A stretch of 64,000 nt of DNA from Nematopogon swammerdamellus (GCA_946902875.1 OX336340.1:4671739-4735738); one strand, 5' to 3'. Positions 43,701 to 53,084 are shown, counted from the first letter of the stretch. Notes: generated by a model from the sequence alone, not told the origin. Translations and numbers: made by a program.

Positions 43701-46700
43701 ACAATATTATATGTGTTATGTGTTTACCAAAATAATTATGTTTTTGAAAATATTGAAAGGCCTAAATAAAATCTAAAGCAATTGGCAATGGTTTGGCGGT
43801 CAGACAAACCATTGCTTCTTTGTAGATAAATTATAAAAAATAGTTTTTTTTGCCGTAATTATTACAATGTCGAAAAAACATGTAGTTTTCCTGTGGCTTA
43901 ATATCTACTAACCTAATTAAAATCTCAATGTTAGCTTTAAAAACCTATGAGTATAGGGGAGGGCATAATTTTTTGCACATTTTTAGTTACATAATTTATA
44001 TATAGACCACTAAACTTAAAATTATATTTTTTTAATGCTTACAGCTTAAAGTTAGCTCTTTCGACTCTTACCCCACGCGATACATACATTTAAACTTTAT
44101 TTTTGTGCCAAAACTGGCAATTTGGCATAGGCATAGAACATAACATTAATTATTTTAGATTTTTATTGGGGACATAAAAATCTAAAATAATTAAGTTCTA
44201 TGCCTATGCCAAATTTCAAGTTTCTACTGTACTTAGTTTTCGAGAAAAACCTCTATGACAGAAGGACGGACACGGGAGTGATCTTATAAGAGTTTCGTTT
44301 TTACTTTTTTTTAGGGTTGCGAACCTTTTAAGGATAGGTACTGAAAAAGAAAAAAGTGTTCGTCCGCGTACACAATACAGTAATTAGAAACTTAGAGTAA
44401 TAATAGGTACTTAGGGTAAAATAGAAAGTGAGGGTAATATAGAAACTTAGGGTAATATAGAAACTTACGGTAATATAGAAACAAAGGGTAATATAGAAAC
44501 ATAAGGTAAAATAGAAACTTATAGTAATATAGAAACATAATATGTTTCTATATTACTATAAGTTATGGTAATATATAGAAACTTAGGGTAATATTAGGTA
44601 CTTAGGGTAAAATAGAAAGTTAGGGTAATATAGGGTAAAGAAGGAGGTCTACTCTTGCCGAATTTATGGAACATTCGTTGCAAGACGAGGATTTAAAAAT
44701 CATGTTTGTTAGTCACGATTTTATAAACTTGTCGAAGAAAGCACCTCGGCAGTCACTTTCGTTGATGTAGGTATGTAAAGTTGACATGGAAATATTTGTG
44801 AAAATGTAAACGACTATGTTAGGTAATATTTAAATACATATTATATATGTTTTAGTAATTTCGAGTCTTATAGAACACTGGTAGAATTAAAAGTGCAAGG
44901 AGATAATCGTAAAATAAATTACGATTCATTGTCATTTAATCGCTAACGATGACTGCACTGCTGGCAAATCTGAGTGCATCAATATAGAAGCTCATCAAAC
45001 AACAACACCGTTATATGTGTTTTTTATTACCTATGAGTCCTATGACTCTTAGCCGCTGTGCCTATTAAATTCTAATTCAAGGATATTAATCTATAGGTAC
45101 ATACACATACATACCAAACACCACATTTTCGACAATCTGGCTTGAACGGAGTAATCGCTGTTGTGCTGCAAGAACTCAGGTAAATAGCACACAACATCGA
45201 CCACCAGGTTTATCAGTGCCGGATTAGAATATAGCAGGAGTCGCAAATGCTCGGGGGCCTCGTGTCTCCGGAGGCTCCGCGCTTGGACAGAATAAAGATC
45301 TTAATTTATTTATAATTGTATTTATAAGGGAATATATTATAATAATAAGAATAACTTGCTTCCGTGCACTGGCTACGCTTCGGGAACCTCTTTGGGGAAA
45401 CCGAGGGTTTTGTCTTTGCAATACAAGATGAGGTTGTCAAGACGAACAACTATAGGAAACACATAATGAAGGACGGCACCATTGATATCTGCCGCGCCTG
45501 CCACCAACCTGGCGAGTCCCTCAGACATGTGATTTCCGGTTGTTCGCAGCTTGCCAACACCGAGTATCTGCAGACACAACCTAGTAGCCAGGATCATCCA
45601 TCAGCAACTTGCCTTAAAGTTCAACCTTGTAGATACCGAGGTGCCTTACTATAAGTACACTCCATCGCAGGTTCTCGAGAACGTAAAAGGTCAAGGCCCC
45701 GCATGGTCTAAGACCGCCCTGTCTATATTATCTAGTTTTAGCTTCTCCGTAGTCGGGAAAAAATATACCTCCAGAGCGCGCGTAATACGTAAATTCTATT
45801 GTGTTTAATAATGCCCGGCTGCTCTGATATTGTACTATCAGAAGACAATGGTTGCGCAAGGCTCGTCTACTGATGCAACTCACAGAAACATGCGCGTTCT
45901 CAAAACATGAACTCCTCACTCTGCCAGCCAAGTCATTAAAACGTAGTTGCGATAGAAAACTCGCATTCATTGATTTGGTGTCAAGTTCAAAAAAGTCGAT
46001 CTCGGACCGCGTCGCTTGTTCACATTGAAAACATGTGTATGACAGACAGCAGGTATGGGTTAGTTAGGCTAGGCAGTTAGTTTTTTTTATGGCTAGCCAT
46101 GGTGCCATGTCAGTGCTTCCCTTCGGTCGTGGAGGCTACACTGAACTGGACGGAAAACGTGAAATATTTACATTACCGTTTCAACCGACCTTTCATTCAG
46201 AGCGGTGGTACCAACCCGGGCGAGTTAAACCCTAACACCTAGTAAAATAAGAAGGGAAGGGACCTACAGTTTTACGTGGAAACTCGAACCACGGTCAGCT
46301 TCCAAAATTTGAGCGGTACTGACCGCGCCTAGGTGTGCCTATGATCACGACCGACAGTTGACCGACCGCACCACTGAGCTACCGAGGCGAGGCGTGGCAT
46401 TATAGAAACGTGCCTGTACTACAACTTCTCCGAACGCACCGGTTTTCAAAATCGTTCCTGTGTCGTTCGTATCGCGAAAATATGGAACGTTTTTCCAATG
46501 AATTAAAAAGCGTTTTTCTGGATTACCGCGCGCTGCTGGCGGAAGATACTCGCCGATCGCTGTTCTGTGAGTAACAGTAGATGTGTCTCGTCTGTTAGTG
46601 AACGTTGGATACGTTTATTATGTTAATATATTCAAAATTACGAGCAGATTGACTGGAAGAAATGGCATTGTTCAATTACACATTTTGCACGATGACGTGC

Positions 46701-48350
46701 AGTTCAATCGCGGATCACTGCCAAAAACTGATATAAATATGTATTGAATTTGTTATTTGCAGGTATTACCGATTTTCTAAGGTACTTTTGAACTTCTTCG
46801 AGAAGAATATGTTTGCCTGAACGCAGCTCGGCCTTCGGCCTCGCCTTACGTTCTTCGACAAGGTTTATTGTTTATTCGACTGAACCCAATTCGGTCAGTT
46901 ACTTTCTTCTTTTAATTTTGAAATACGAACTTCATGCGATCGAAGCCGTGGGCAAAAGTTATATGTAATTAAATATTTTCAGAGTATATTTTCATGTAGT
47001 ATCACAAAAGATTCATTTTCATGTGCTTCTGAAAGAATAATTTGTCATGTTTTTTACTTTTTTCTTTTTCAATTCGTAGTTTTGAAATATAAAAATCCAA
47101 ACTCAAATTTTCGCTTACGCTACTAATCCCCGTGCGATGCATCCTACTCCAACCCTAAAAATCGTACACCGTGCTTGCACTCGTGGAATTTGCACCGGTC
47201 TTCCTTACCTCGTATCGTATGGGGCCAGTAAAGATACAATCTCCACTCCAAGCTGTGTTGTAGTGGACGCAGTCACTACAGATCTCACATTAGCAGGATC
47301 GAGTCTCTCCAGCCAATCTCTGTTTCTCGTGTCGGGAAGTTAAAAATCGTGACTGGCAGAGTACAGATGAACAAACCGCGTTGCTCTCTCCCGCGCTCTA
47401 AATCATAGTTGACCGATGACGAAGGCACGACTCGGCCATCCGCGGGCATTAATCACTCGATGGAATTATGCAAAGGGGAATCTTTCACGAGTTCACGTGG
47501 ACGACTTTCGAGTTCACATTCGGCACGATCGGTTGCGTATGTAGGCGAATATGTGAAGAATACAATGAGGGAGGCACATCATATACATTTTTGGAGTACC
47601 TGCGTAGTAACCGCGTAGATTGAATGAGAAAGATTTTTTTAGGATCTAATACGATCGGCGTCATGGTAATTCGCGTAAACCATATTAAATTCTATCGAAG
47701 AAAGCAAGTCATCAAGGGCGAGACCCGAAGGCGGAAGAAGGTTTATCGTTTACCTGAACGCACAAACGCGTCGGCTGATTGCCTCGTTACGAACCGTAAC
47801 ACGTATCCCCTCATGGCTCGCTCCGGATTCTCAGCATTGCTAGCTCCATTGCCCACTAGCACTCCCTTGCCACTAACTGCATTTTGACTAATTGACATAA
47901 CGATTTAGTCAAATACTCACCCAAAATATCGGCTAATCCTGTGTCCATCACCCACAGTCTGTCGCAAGCGTCCACCGCAACCCTGAAGACCGACACTATA
48001 GTGCTGTTTGTAGACAGTTCCATCGCATCGTCAGATATCAAAGCATCTACCCACGATGGGTATGGCTTCAGAGGTTGATCCTGGGGTCCGTCTACATCGA
48101 CGTACGCCAGCGAAGCAGCGACGCCGTTCTTCCATTTGGGAACTGTGACGAATAGTTTGTTCTTCCATCTCGCCAGGCCTAGAGGCAGGTTATTTTCGAC
48201 GACGAATTTTCCGTCTTTGATGGCTTCCTCGCGGTCTTCGGGGCTGTTCCAGGCGTAGTCCATCTGCTTCCACGCAAATTTGAGGTCGGGAGTGGCCGCG
48301 CGGCAGATTGTGGCGGCGCCGAGCAGCATCAACACTGCGGTGTACCTCAT
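28645..48350 (-). CDS. yellow-family (MRJP domain) secreted protein, complete, seven exons
   Basis: Yellow/major-royal-jelly-family proteins are secreted; some act in melanin pathways as dopachrome-conversion enzymes, while others have roles in cuticle and development. Coding exons (minus): 48350-47921, 43363-43242, 41493-41267, 40521-40407, 36098-36018, 30400-30290, 28785-28645. Lengths 430, 122, 227, 115, 81, 111 and 141 nt sum to 1227, exactly 408 codons plus stop, with compatible phases at every junction. A signal peptide ends near residue 18 (ICRA-AT). MRJP hallmarks include ACDRLWVMDTGLADI, KEDSFFANI, AYIPDLGAYSVVVYSL, GDRGTGSQS and LWVLSDRMP. The KEDSFFANI and CDRLWV wording suggests the yellow-b/yellow-c branch, but I am not sure of the member. 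Introns are inflated by transposable elements. A polyadenylation signal lies at 28586-28581. Confidence 0.93.
28965..29500 (-). mobile_element. LINE RT fragment (GVPQGSVLSP, YADDST)
   Basis: Minus frames in order: FRKQRSTGDLLAYVTHLWPE, LDGFGESLAVALDISK, SKLPAYGV, INAGVPQGSVLSPTLF and IHRYADDSTMHEG. Several frameshifts and stops. Same family as 38949-39777. Inserted in the intron between yellow exons 6 and 7; absent from the paralogue. Confidence 0.82.
29492..29546. repeat. perfect 22-bp inverted junction
   Basis: gcggaacattttgacaattg and its complement flank a short atatata loop, marking where two LINE pieces meet head to head. Confidence 0.75.
29865..30130 (+). repeat. family E segment
   Basis: 'ccccgctacatctctccctt', 'gttgcaaaaggcgacaaagg' and 'ccttacttgctacttgat'; matches 39945-40180 and 63655-63930. 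Confidence 0.6.
30160..30258 (-). mobile_element. tRNA-derived SINE fragment
   Basis: Minus: gatgttgtggtgaggggctt, intact B box aggttcgaatcc, then gtgtaccgatgagttttttt. Partner of 23590-23705. Confidence 0.65.
30290..30400 (-). CDS. yellow-family gene exon 6
   Basis: 37 codons, phase 0 both sides: VNRDGVGCWNSGKPYAPETN and PATLEFPNDLK. Acceptor TTTACAG|GTG, donor AAG|GTCACA. Differs from its paralogue at 23737-23847 by one base in 111, far fewer than exons 1 and 7. Confidence 0.94.
30477..33600 (-). mobile_element. LINE with 735-codon open RT frame, 5'-truncated
   Basis: ORF 33600-31393 has RT motifs in order: NYRPISLLSVLSKLLEK, NQFGFRENISTEDALLTV, VFLDLAKAFDTV, VPQGSVLGPILFLVYIDNL, FADDTVILF, LGLLIDKHLNWK. 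No stop or frameshift across the RT domain, so insertion is recent. The endonuclease domain is absent. The 3' UTR has gt microsatellites and the element ends at a T24-type tract (30477-30500). It lies in yellow intron 5, same strand as the gene. Clade (CR1/jockey-like) uncertain. Confidence 0.88.
33795..34075. mobile_element. MITE with atacacggtgttgca ends, copy 1
   Basis: Inverted ends atacacggtgttgca flanked by TA; arms extend with 'acataagggggttattct' versus 'cagaatcacccccttt'. Inverted relative to 36213-36478. Confidence 0.75.
34145..34720. repeat. family H element
   Basis: From 'gagttccgtgtgcatacgga' through 'ccgaccaagtgccagtcgaa', 'gtatcgccatgtcatggtca' and a gacagacagacagac run to taggcttagtaatagcgtcc. 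No coding. Confidence 0.65.
34800..35140. repeat. family H element, second copy
   Basis: 'gtctgtctgtatgtctgtct', 'ggtacggaaccctcggtgcg' and 'ctgaaactcgcacttggcca'; runs opposite to the preceding copy in part. Confidence 0.6.
35365..35515. repeat. hairpin MITE (aaggcgg arms)
   Basis: aatcgaaccctagagttgaa with ggcgg pairs with ccgccttcaactctaaggtt; outer arms ctatttaaaaaaatata match too. About 150 bp. Confidence 0.65.
35560..35760. repeat. unassigned repeat ending in tttttttgaagtcggtta
   Basis: Contains 'cgaattgagaacctcctcct', a segment I associate with common lepidopteran repeats; no coding. Confidence 0.4.
35765..35991 (+). mobile_element. family D LINE C-terminus with A tail
   Basis: Near-identical to 11060-11240: ctacagaaccggtaaactct, FKRGVNGHL coding, ctcggcgcc; then A20 at 35972-35991. 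Lies 27 bp from yellow exon 5, just inside intron 5. Confidence 0.75.
36018..36098 (-). CDS. yellow-family gene exon 5
   Basis: 27 codons, phase 0 both sides: LLGDRGTGSQSSASYFDPKT followed by NVLFYTQ. Acceptor CTTCCACAG|CTG, donor CAG|GTAGGT. The next intron (30401-36017) is almost entirely transposable element. Confidence 0.93.
36213..36478. mobile_element. MITE with gcacggtgttgca ends, copy 2
   Basis: Reverse-oriented partner of 33795-34075. It lies upstream of yellow exon 5 and copy 1 lies downstream, in intron 5. Confidence 0.75.
36640..37177. other. yellow intron 4, no recognised feature
   Basis: AT-rich sequence only. Confidence 0.45.
37178..37550. mobile_element. MITE with acaacgtgtcccaaaactca end, truncated copy
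   Basis: Left end and internal inverted parts match 37779-38229; the right terminus stops at 'ttatttttccctggctagcc'. Confidence 0.7.
37779..38229. mobile_element. MITE with ~80-bp inverted ends, complete
   Basis: acaacgtgtcccaaaactca at the left and gagttttgggacacgttgta at the right, inside tata on both sides. Arms continue through 'gggaaccaaggac' and 'gactacccagggaaaaataa'. Confidence 0.8.
38255..38435. repeat. family H fragment
   Basis: 'agggttgcgtatccatacgg', 'gcctacgccgtctgtctgtc' and 'cgtttgaaccgtaatgt'. Confidence 0.6.
38450..39777 (-). mobile_element. LINE RT C-terminal half and 3' end, interrupted
   Basis: Minus: VPQGS at the truncated 5' end, SPTLFLIFINDLLSLGMIHS, YADDSTEHEGY (39762-39470), a frameshift near 39465, then GFRQLIESKAKTASRKLGIL, NRRFFSPAQLFLLYKTQI and RPVMEYCSHIWEG (39409-38950). 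The 3' end with A tail is 38690-38450. A 257-bp foreign piece sits at 38691-38947. Confidence 0.87.
38691..38947 (+). mobile_element. LINE 3'-UTR piece nested in the LINE
   Basis: AT-rich, ends aataaaaatatgaatatgaa. Other copies of the host element (12080, 54150) run 'ttccacaccctagcggtgcg' without it, giving a clear empty site. Confidence 0.7.
39778..39930. repeat. family J fragment
   Basis: 'atcatacatagagtccacaa', 'cttactccatgaccatccct' and 'tattagtattgat'; matches 13550 and 50480. Confidence 0.55.
39945..40262 (+). repeat. family E segment ending in an RTE-like LINE tail
   Basis: 'ggtaccgtgtggggccgata', 'tgtcgcaaaaggcgactaag', then a frame ending LGEAYIQQWTDTA, the RTE-like ORF terminus, and a degenerate (tgata)n tail. 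Confidence 0.65.
40270..40360 (-). mobile_element. family B fragment
   Basis: tataatccggtatagggtcc to aaggtaggcgccataccgga, lacking part of the hairpin loop. Confidence 0.6.
40407..40521 (-). CDS. yellow-family gene exon 4
   Basis: Completes a split Gly, then FRTMFFHALSSTKEFCVSTE, LLRNYTQINKEEAFHDFK. Acceptor ATTGCAG|ATT, donor AAG|GTATTT. Corresponds to the family segment usually written as F..HALAST.EF.V.T..L. Confidence 0.93.
40740..40995. repeat. family H element
   Basis: 'ctggccaagtgcgaatcgaa', 'gagggttccgtatcgccatg', gacagacagacag, 'gtaggcttagtaatagggtc'. Confidence 0.65.
41120..41250 (-). repeat. partial duplicate of yellow exon 3 in intron 3
   Basis: ggctctgacagcgccagagc onward matches 41280-41410 for about 130 bp with small indels. 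It lacks an acceptor and donor of its own and is 16 bp from the real exon's donor. Confidence 0.85.
41267..41493 (-). CDS. yellow-family gene exon 3
   Basis: 75 codons plus 2 nt: VVDVDANTCADAFAYIPDLG, SVVVYSLRADDSWRV, then FHFEP and HWTDGVFALAL, core MRJP propeller motifs. Acceptor GTTTCAG|GTG, donor CGG|GTGAGT. A truncated second copy of this exon lies 16 bp beyond the donor. Confidence 0.93.
41555..41920 (+). repeat. family G element with pyrimidine-rich interior
   Basis: tatagcttttgcccgcggct start and catacatacatacagacaga end; 41645-41800 is almost pure C/T, giving long spurious reading frames on both strands. Confidence 0.6.
41925..42135. repeat. (agagat)n microsatellite with a central inversion
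   Basis: Plus strand is gatagagatagagat-like to 42068, then switches to tctctatcttcttctctatc and back, so the centre can fold on itself. Confidence 0.8.
42190..42780. other. yellow intron 2, no recognised feature
   Basis: 42190-42400 is less AT-rich and may be degenerate transposon; no motif secured. Confidence 0.4.
42785..43140 (-). mobile_element. family C composite SINE with head
   Basis: Minus: agcctcggctcgg-like tRNA head (gaggtagcttagtggtgcgg), 5S-like block (taagtaactctgagcgcggt, gtttggatgggtgtccgctc), then the body. The A tail is lost. Confidence 0.72.
43242..43363 (-). CDS. yellow-family gene exon 2
   Basis: Encodes the Gly split codon, then KPNQIAGPSILVFDLNTDK and the KEDSFFANI motif. 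Acceptor ATTTCAG|GC, donor ATC|GTGAGT; phase 1 in, phase 0 out. No paralogous copy of this exon is present in the partial duplicate. Confidence 0.93.
43443..43590. repeat. ~72-bp tandem duplication in yellow intron 1
   Basis: ttggtaataaatattaaaag and cgcacttagaaata recur in direct order with two or three mismatches. Confidence 0.8.
43645..43695. repeat. family H fragment
   Basis: 'cgccaagtgcgagtcggact' and 'cgcgcaccgagagtaccgta'. Confidence 0.5.
43780..44320. repeat. family F element
   Basis: Uninterrupted relative of 8285-8599 plus 10778-11045; contains an inverted pair ('tggcataggcatagaac' near 44135 and its complement near 44205) and ends 'cacgggagtgatcttataag'. Confidence 0.6.
44385..44640. 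repeat. ~18-bp minisatellite with a central palindrome
   Basis: Unit like agaaacttagggtaatat, about 13 copies. Centre: cttatagtaatatagaaaca with its complement immediately after, an almost uninterrupted cruciform. Confidence 0.8.
44641..45344. other. yellow intron 1; family E scrap at 45135-45185, otherwise nothing
   Basis: 'ggagtaatcgctgttgtgct' resembles 30110 and 36520. The rest is AT-rich. Confidence 0.4.
45345..45700 (+). mobile_element. LINE ORF2 C-terminal domain remnant
   Basis: Frames AIQDEVVKTNNYRKHIMKDG, DICRACHQPGESLRHVISGC, then (frameshift) RHNLVARIIHQQLALKFNLV and PYYKYTPSQVLEN. The C..C..H..C cluster is the usual post-RT zinc-like motif of this LINE group. Confidence 0.82.
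46085..46392 (-). mobile_element. family C composite SINE with head
   Basis: Minus: gcctcggtagctcagtggtg head, degenerate 5S-like block, body ending near ctagccataaaaaaaa. Fourth copy with both promoter-like parts. Confidence 0.7.
46760..46995. repeat. family G element
   Basis: 'cgcagctcggccttcggcct', 'acaaggtttattgtttattc' and 'gccgtgggcaaaagttatat'. Confidence 0.5.
46996..47402. other. yellow intron 1, no recognised feature
   Basis: Slightly GC-richer at 47130-47400 but without exon signals. Confidence 0.4.
47921..48350 (-). CDS. yellow-family gene exon 1 (signal peptide, MRJP N-part)
   Basis: 143 codons plus 1 nt. A hydrophobic leader, MLLGAATICRA, precedes PDLKFAWKQMDYAW. N-glycosylation sequon NST lies near residue 115. 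An acceptor TTCCTTCCAG sits 8 nt before the ATG, so there must be an untranslated exon further upstream. Donor G|GTGAGT. Confidence 0.93.
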
Positions 48351-48955
48351 TTTGGCAACTGGAAGGAAGAATGATGTTTTGTTAGTTTTTTATACGATTT
48401 ATTGCGAGGAAAATACAAGAAGGTAATAAATTCTTAACTATGGAAAATATGATGTAGTGGATGTCTATCACGACCAGAAGCACCGACGTGGCACCTAGTT
48501 CACCAAAGTTCGATGCGCTGACATCACGGGTGATGTAAAAACTCTCTCAATCTCCCTCACTCAACCACTTCCCCCTCTATCTCTCTTCTCCACTCCTCTA
48601 CTTTGTTATCCCTGTTATCCATCTCCTCATCTATGTCTATCCTCCACCCGCTATATCTCAATTCTCGACACCATATATCTCTATTTATCCAACTCCTCTA
48701 TCTCTATTCTTCTCCCCCTCTATCTCTCTCCTCCTTTCTATACTACTCTCTTTCCCTCTTCACTCCTGGATCTTTTCTCTCTACTACTTACATACATTTC
48801 TCACAGAGCATATCTCTTAGCGAATTTTCTATTCCAGGTAGGCACCAATAGTAGATAAACTCAGTCCGGCCCGATTCTTAAATTGTTCAACATTAATTTT
48901 CTTCTAAAGCCCATACAACGTTAGTGATAACGTCAAATGCAGTAAATTTGAAGTA

Positions 48956-49438
48956 ATCACCTGCCCTGCGTGATTGTAGCGCTTTGTGGTGAACAATCGC
49001 AATACTTCCCGTGAGTTTCCAAGATAAAACTAGGGTTGCCGAATCAGAAATGTGTAAATTCTGAACCAGATACTCGTAGTACACTTTATGATTTTTTGAA
49101 ATGCTATTATTTAGAATTTAGACCGACGCAAATAACTACAGAACTTTGTCGTTCTAAAAAAATTAGTTCTAGCAATAAATTATCTGAATGTGTGGCGAGA
49201 CACGATTAAAATTCCACGAACGTTCCATTAGTTCATTGCCGTATAGTGACGACGCTATCGTGGTTTCATTGTACTCAGTGTGGACGTATTACTTTATTTT
49301 TATATTACTCCGTAAAGGAAAACCAATAGGATTGTTTTTAGTTAATTTTAAATCTAAAATATACATATTTATGGAGAAAATTACTGGCAACACCGTAATT
49401 AGCGCTTTTATCTCAGCTACGCATAATTTTCAGAAAAC
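48956..49438. other. region upstream of the yellow gene, no exon found
   Basis: The untranslated first exon and promoter of the yellow gene should lie here or further right; I could not place them from sequence alone. Confidence 0.35.
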
Positions 49439-49600
49439 GGGTCCAATGGAGTGCGGGAAGACCACCCGCCAGGTGGAACGACGTCATTGAGTAAATAGGT
49501 CTGAGGTAATTAGTGGTTCCGGAGGAAGGCCGAGAGGAATGGTGGACAATTGAAGAGGCGTATTTCCAGCAGTGGAAGCATAAACGCCGACTGACCATTA
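49439..49600 (+). mobile_element. RTE-like LINE C-terminal scrap
   Basis: gagtgcgggaagaccacccg and cgtatttccagcagtggaag; matches 18985-19120 with frameshifts. Confidence 0.65.
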
Positions 49601-49844
49601 AATTACAAAAGAAAATTAAAACAAAATCTCCTAATCGGTTTGGCAAACCGCATTTTCATTCAACACATGTTTAAAATTGGAATGTTTCGTGATTTTAACG
49701 ACAGTTAAATAACAATTGACGGATCTATGTGCTAACTATAGGCTATAATAGTGACCTTGGACGAATTTGAAGCAAATTCGATTGTGGAAAATCGCAAATT
49801 GCCTCGATTTGTATTCCACTTGAATCTACATGTGGTTGAGTGAG

Positions 49845-50200
49845 CAGGATTGGTAATGTTGTAGGCTAGGATAGACGATCAAAGCCGCGGAAGCACGCGG
49901 TTTTGATAGTCTGAAGTTCTGCTTAGAAAAAAAAACAAAAAAAAAGTTGAAAAAACACTTTTCTTCTACGGGGACCCCCCTTATTTTTTACTCATTCTAT
50001 TTTTTATTATTTCTTGTCATATCCGCCATAATAATACATATTCTGTGAAATAATAAACCGGCTAGCTATTACTGTTCCAATGATATACATCGGACCATGC
50101 ATCGGACGGACGGACGGACGGACGGACACACGTTGTAGGCTTAGTAATAGGCTTCCGTACGGGGCGAGGTACGGGGTACGGTAACCTAAAAATGCTTTTT
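49845..50200. repeat. family H element
   Basis: 'ctattactgttccaatgata', cggacggacggacggac and 'taggcttagtaataggcttc'. A hairpin (gatcaaagccgcgg with cgcggttttgat) leads it. Confidence 0.6.
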
Positions 50201-50479
50201 CCTTAAGTCTATAGCTATACCTACCATCTTGAAAAATGTCAAGCCCATAGGTGAACCGCCGAGAAGTCTTGAACATAAATAGCAAAATGTCGTATAAATA
50301 TAGATTCAATGGAATATTTCGAGTGCCTACCTAAGTATGCAAGTAAATATTGTGTGTCTATAATTCTGAGAATCGTGAAGTATATTTTCGTTTTGATGAT
50401 CGGTATGTACTAACTAAGTACACTTGTATAGGCAATACCTAATATTTAACATAGTATTTTACGTAATATTTTACATAGA

Positions 50480-50646
50480 GTCTACAAACGCAGTATCATA
50501 AAACAAAGTAACTTACTCCATGACCATCCCTTACAGATTTATTATTAGTATTGATGAAGTACAGTTCTCAGCAAATAAGCGTGTCGAGCGTTAGAATCTA
50601 AAACTCGACACGTATCATTTACCGCCGGGAACTGTACCGAAAAATG
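50480..50646. repeat. family J fragment followed by a hairpin
   Basis: 'acttactccatgaccatccc' then a stem gtacagttc/gaactgtac enclosing gtgtcgag/ctcgacac (50565-50641). Confidence 0.55.
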
Positions 50647-51130
50647 CACTCATTAATTTGTGTTAAGAGGTGAGTATCAAACATAAACAGCAAAAACAAT
50701 AATGAGCTGATAGCGATCTAGTGTGCACCTAACGAGATGGTGCAATCCGTTTGATTTATAGTCGAGATAAACCAACAATAACCATCTCGTGCCATCCACT
50801 ATCGGAACATACAAATTGGTGCAAACGGCAGGTTGTTTTAGATCTTAAGAGCGCGGTACTACAGCATCAAAATGCCGCACCGCGCGGCACTCTGATTGAA
50901 TAGCGAAGCGTTCCCTTGTTTTATAGTATTTGTTCAAAGTTTGTTAAACCAATTTACATTACACGAATACCCAAATCTGTCAAAAGAAGTAAAATTTTAT
51001 CTTACATCATCTGCAATTAGTATAAACTCAAAACAATGTTCTAGAAAGCTGCAATTTCGAAACAAAGAGAGCATTTCGGAGTATTTAGGACCATTTAGTA
51101 GTACGTTTGTGATTTTTTTTACGTGATGAA
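50647..51130. other. no feature recognised
   Basis: An inverted pair acgagatggt/accatctcgt lies at 50735-50795. The 76-codon frame at 50896 has no recognised domain. Confidence 0.4.
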
Positions 51131-51241
51131 GTCACGTCTTATAAATTGATGAACACCGGCTGCACACACGAAAAAGTGTCACGTTCCATCTGAGCCTGTG
51201 TGTGCAAGCGAGAGCGCGTAACAAGCGATAGAGAGGCACAA
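51131..51241 (+). repeat. 111-bp direct repeat, left of LINE
   Basis: From gtcacgtcttataaattgat to gaggcacaa. The copy at 53085-53195 has the same length and differs at six positions. Confidence 0.9.
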
Positions 51242-53084
51242 AGTAGCCAAAGTTATACCTTTGTATAAAAAGGGATGTCATAACAATGTTGAGAACTATC
51301 GTCCCGTCTCTATATTGCCGGTTTTCAGTAAGGTCTTTGAAAAAATTTTGGAAAAACGGTTAATTAAATTCTTTATTGATAATGAACTTTTAAATTGTAA
51401 ACAATTTGGATTTCGGAAAGGACTGTCAACGGGTGATGCTATAGCTTCTATGGTAAAATCAATATTAACTTCCCTAGACGACTCTCAGCATACTTATGGC
51501 ATCTTTTGTGATCTGTCCAAAGCCTTTGACTGTGTAAATCATGAAATATTACTAATGAAACAAGAACATTATGGTATAAGAGACAATGAATTGCGTATAT
51601 TCCAATCATATTTATTTAGAAAATAGAGCTCAAATATGTGACGTCAATGGCTTAAAATCTATTGTAGAATCAATTACAATGGGTGTGCCGCAGGGTTCTA
51701 TCCTGGCACCTTTATTGTTTCTAACATATGTTAACGACATCTCGAGCTGTATAACAGACGATATAGAGATAGTAATGTTTGCAGACGATATCTCAGTTGT
51801 ACTGAAAAACAATGATATAAGTAAACTAAGAGAATCCTTTTTAAATGTACTAGAATCTCTAAAATCATGGTTCGAATGCATCAATCTATTACTAAATGTT
51901 AACAAAACTAATATTATGCACTTTGCTCTAGGTACTCACAGACCTAATAACACTGATGCCATATTAAAACCGCAGAAAACTTGTCATTAAACCTTGCTAA
52001 TGAACTAACTTTTCTTGGGGTAATATTTGATAAAAGTTTTACTTGGAAAGCCCACATAAACTCTTTAGCTGGTAAGTTGAGTTCCGCTTGTTATGCTATA
52101 AAAAAAATTAAAGAGCTATGCGGAACTCATGCTGCAAAGACGGTTTATCATGCCTATTTTGAGAGCATCATGTCATATGGCCTTATGTTTTGGGGAAATG
52201 CAGCAGACTCAAATAGAATATTTTTATTACAGAAGAGGGCCTTGCGGTACATCTTAAATATGAAAATAGATACTTGTAGGACAGCGTTCGGGGAGATAGG
52301 AATCATGACTTTACCAAGTGCATATGTTTACCAGAACATATGCTATGCCAGAAAACACATTAATGAGTCCTCTCTTAATTCCGACAATCATAACTATGAT
52401 ACACGGTGTAAGAATAATGTACAACTAATAAGACATAGATTAGCTAAAACCTCAAAAAGCTTTATTTGTAATAGTGTTAGATTTTATAATAAACTGTCTT
52501 CTAACATAAAACAATTAGATGATAATAATTTCAAACGACGGATTAAATTAATGTTAATTGAAAAGAGTTATTACACTATTAAGGATGCATTAACTGACCG
52601 TAATTTTATCTAAGAGTTTGACTACTGTTTTTTCCACTAACAAACTTTGACAATTTGACATTTGGATACACTTTGTATCATTAAATATTTTTTTTATATG
52701 ACTTATTACATCTCTTTGTAATAAATGTAAACTAATTTTTATTTATTTTTTGACTTGATATAATATGAAGTATCAAAATTGACGATGGCACTATACACCA
52801 CACATAGGTAATTTAAATAGGCAGTGTGGTCAGATTCTTCAGTATTCATGTTTATGCTGTAAATATTAATTCTCTTGTGAGCGGTAGTATGGGTTAATTA
52901 TTTGTAAGTTACTATAATATAATACTTATAACTTATAAGGTACTAACAAAACATTGTGACTTGCGAAGTTTGTTTGTCAGTTCTTCTTCGCATTGAATTT
53001 AGAACTGGCGGAATTTTCGACATGTCCAAGCGTAGGTTACCTACCTATGGATGAAAGTATACAATAAACAATAAACAATAAACA
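51242..53084 (+). mobile_element. frameshifted LINE, 5'-truncated within RT
   Basis: Frames in order: VAKVIPLYKKGCHNNVENYR, PVSILPVFSKVFEK, FGFRKGLSTGDAIASMV, FCDLSKAFDCVNHE (51261-51626); VPQGSILAPLLFLTYVNDI, FADDISVVLK (51586-51990); LTFLGVIFDKSFTWKAHI, YGLMFWGNAADSNRIFLLQK to the stop at 52613. Two frameshifts, near 51610 and 51985. The 3' UTR ends in (caataaa)n. Confidence 0.9.

Larger units (their letters stand above)
28350..48955. repeat. segmental duplication, copy 2 (carries the full yellow gene)
   Basis: The larger partner of 22800-26385. Similarity includes non-coding 3' flank, intron 1, introns around exons 6 and 7, and 5' flank with its CT-rich tracts. It is about 17 kb longer because exons 2-5 are retained and many transposable elements sit in the introns. 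Confidence 0.83.

Noticed and set aside
50896..51126. 76-codon plus frame before the LINE
   Set aside because: No recognised domain and AT-rich; could be chance. Not called.
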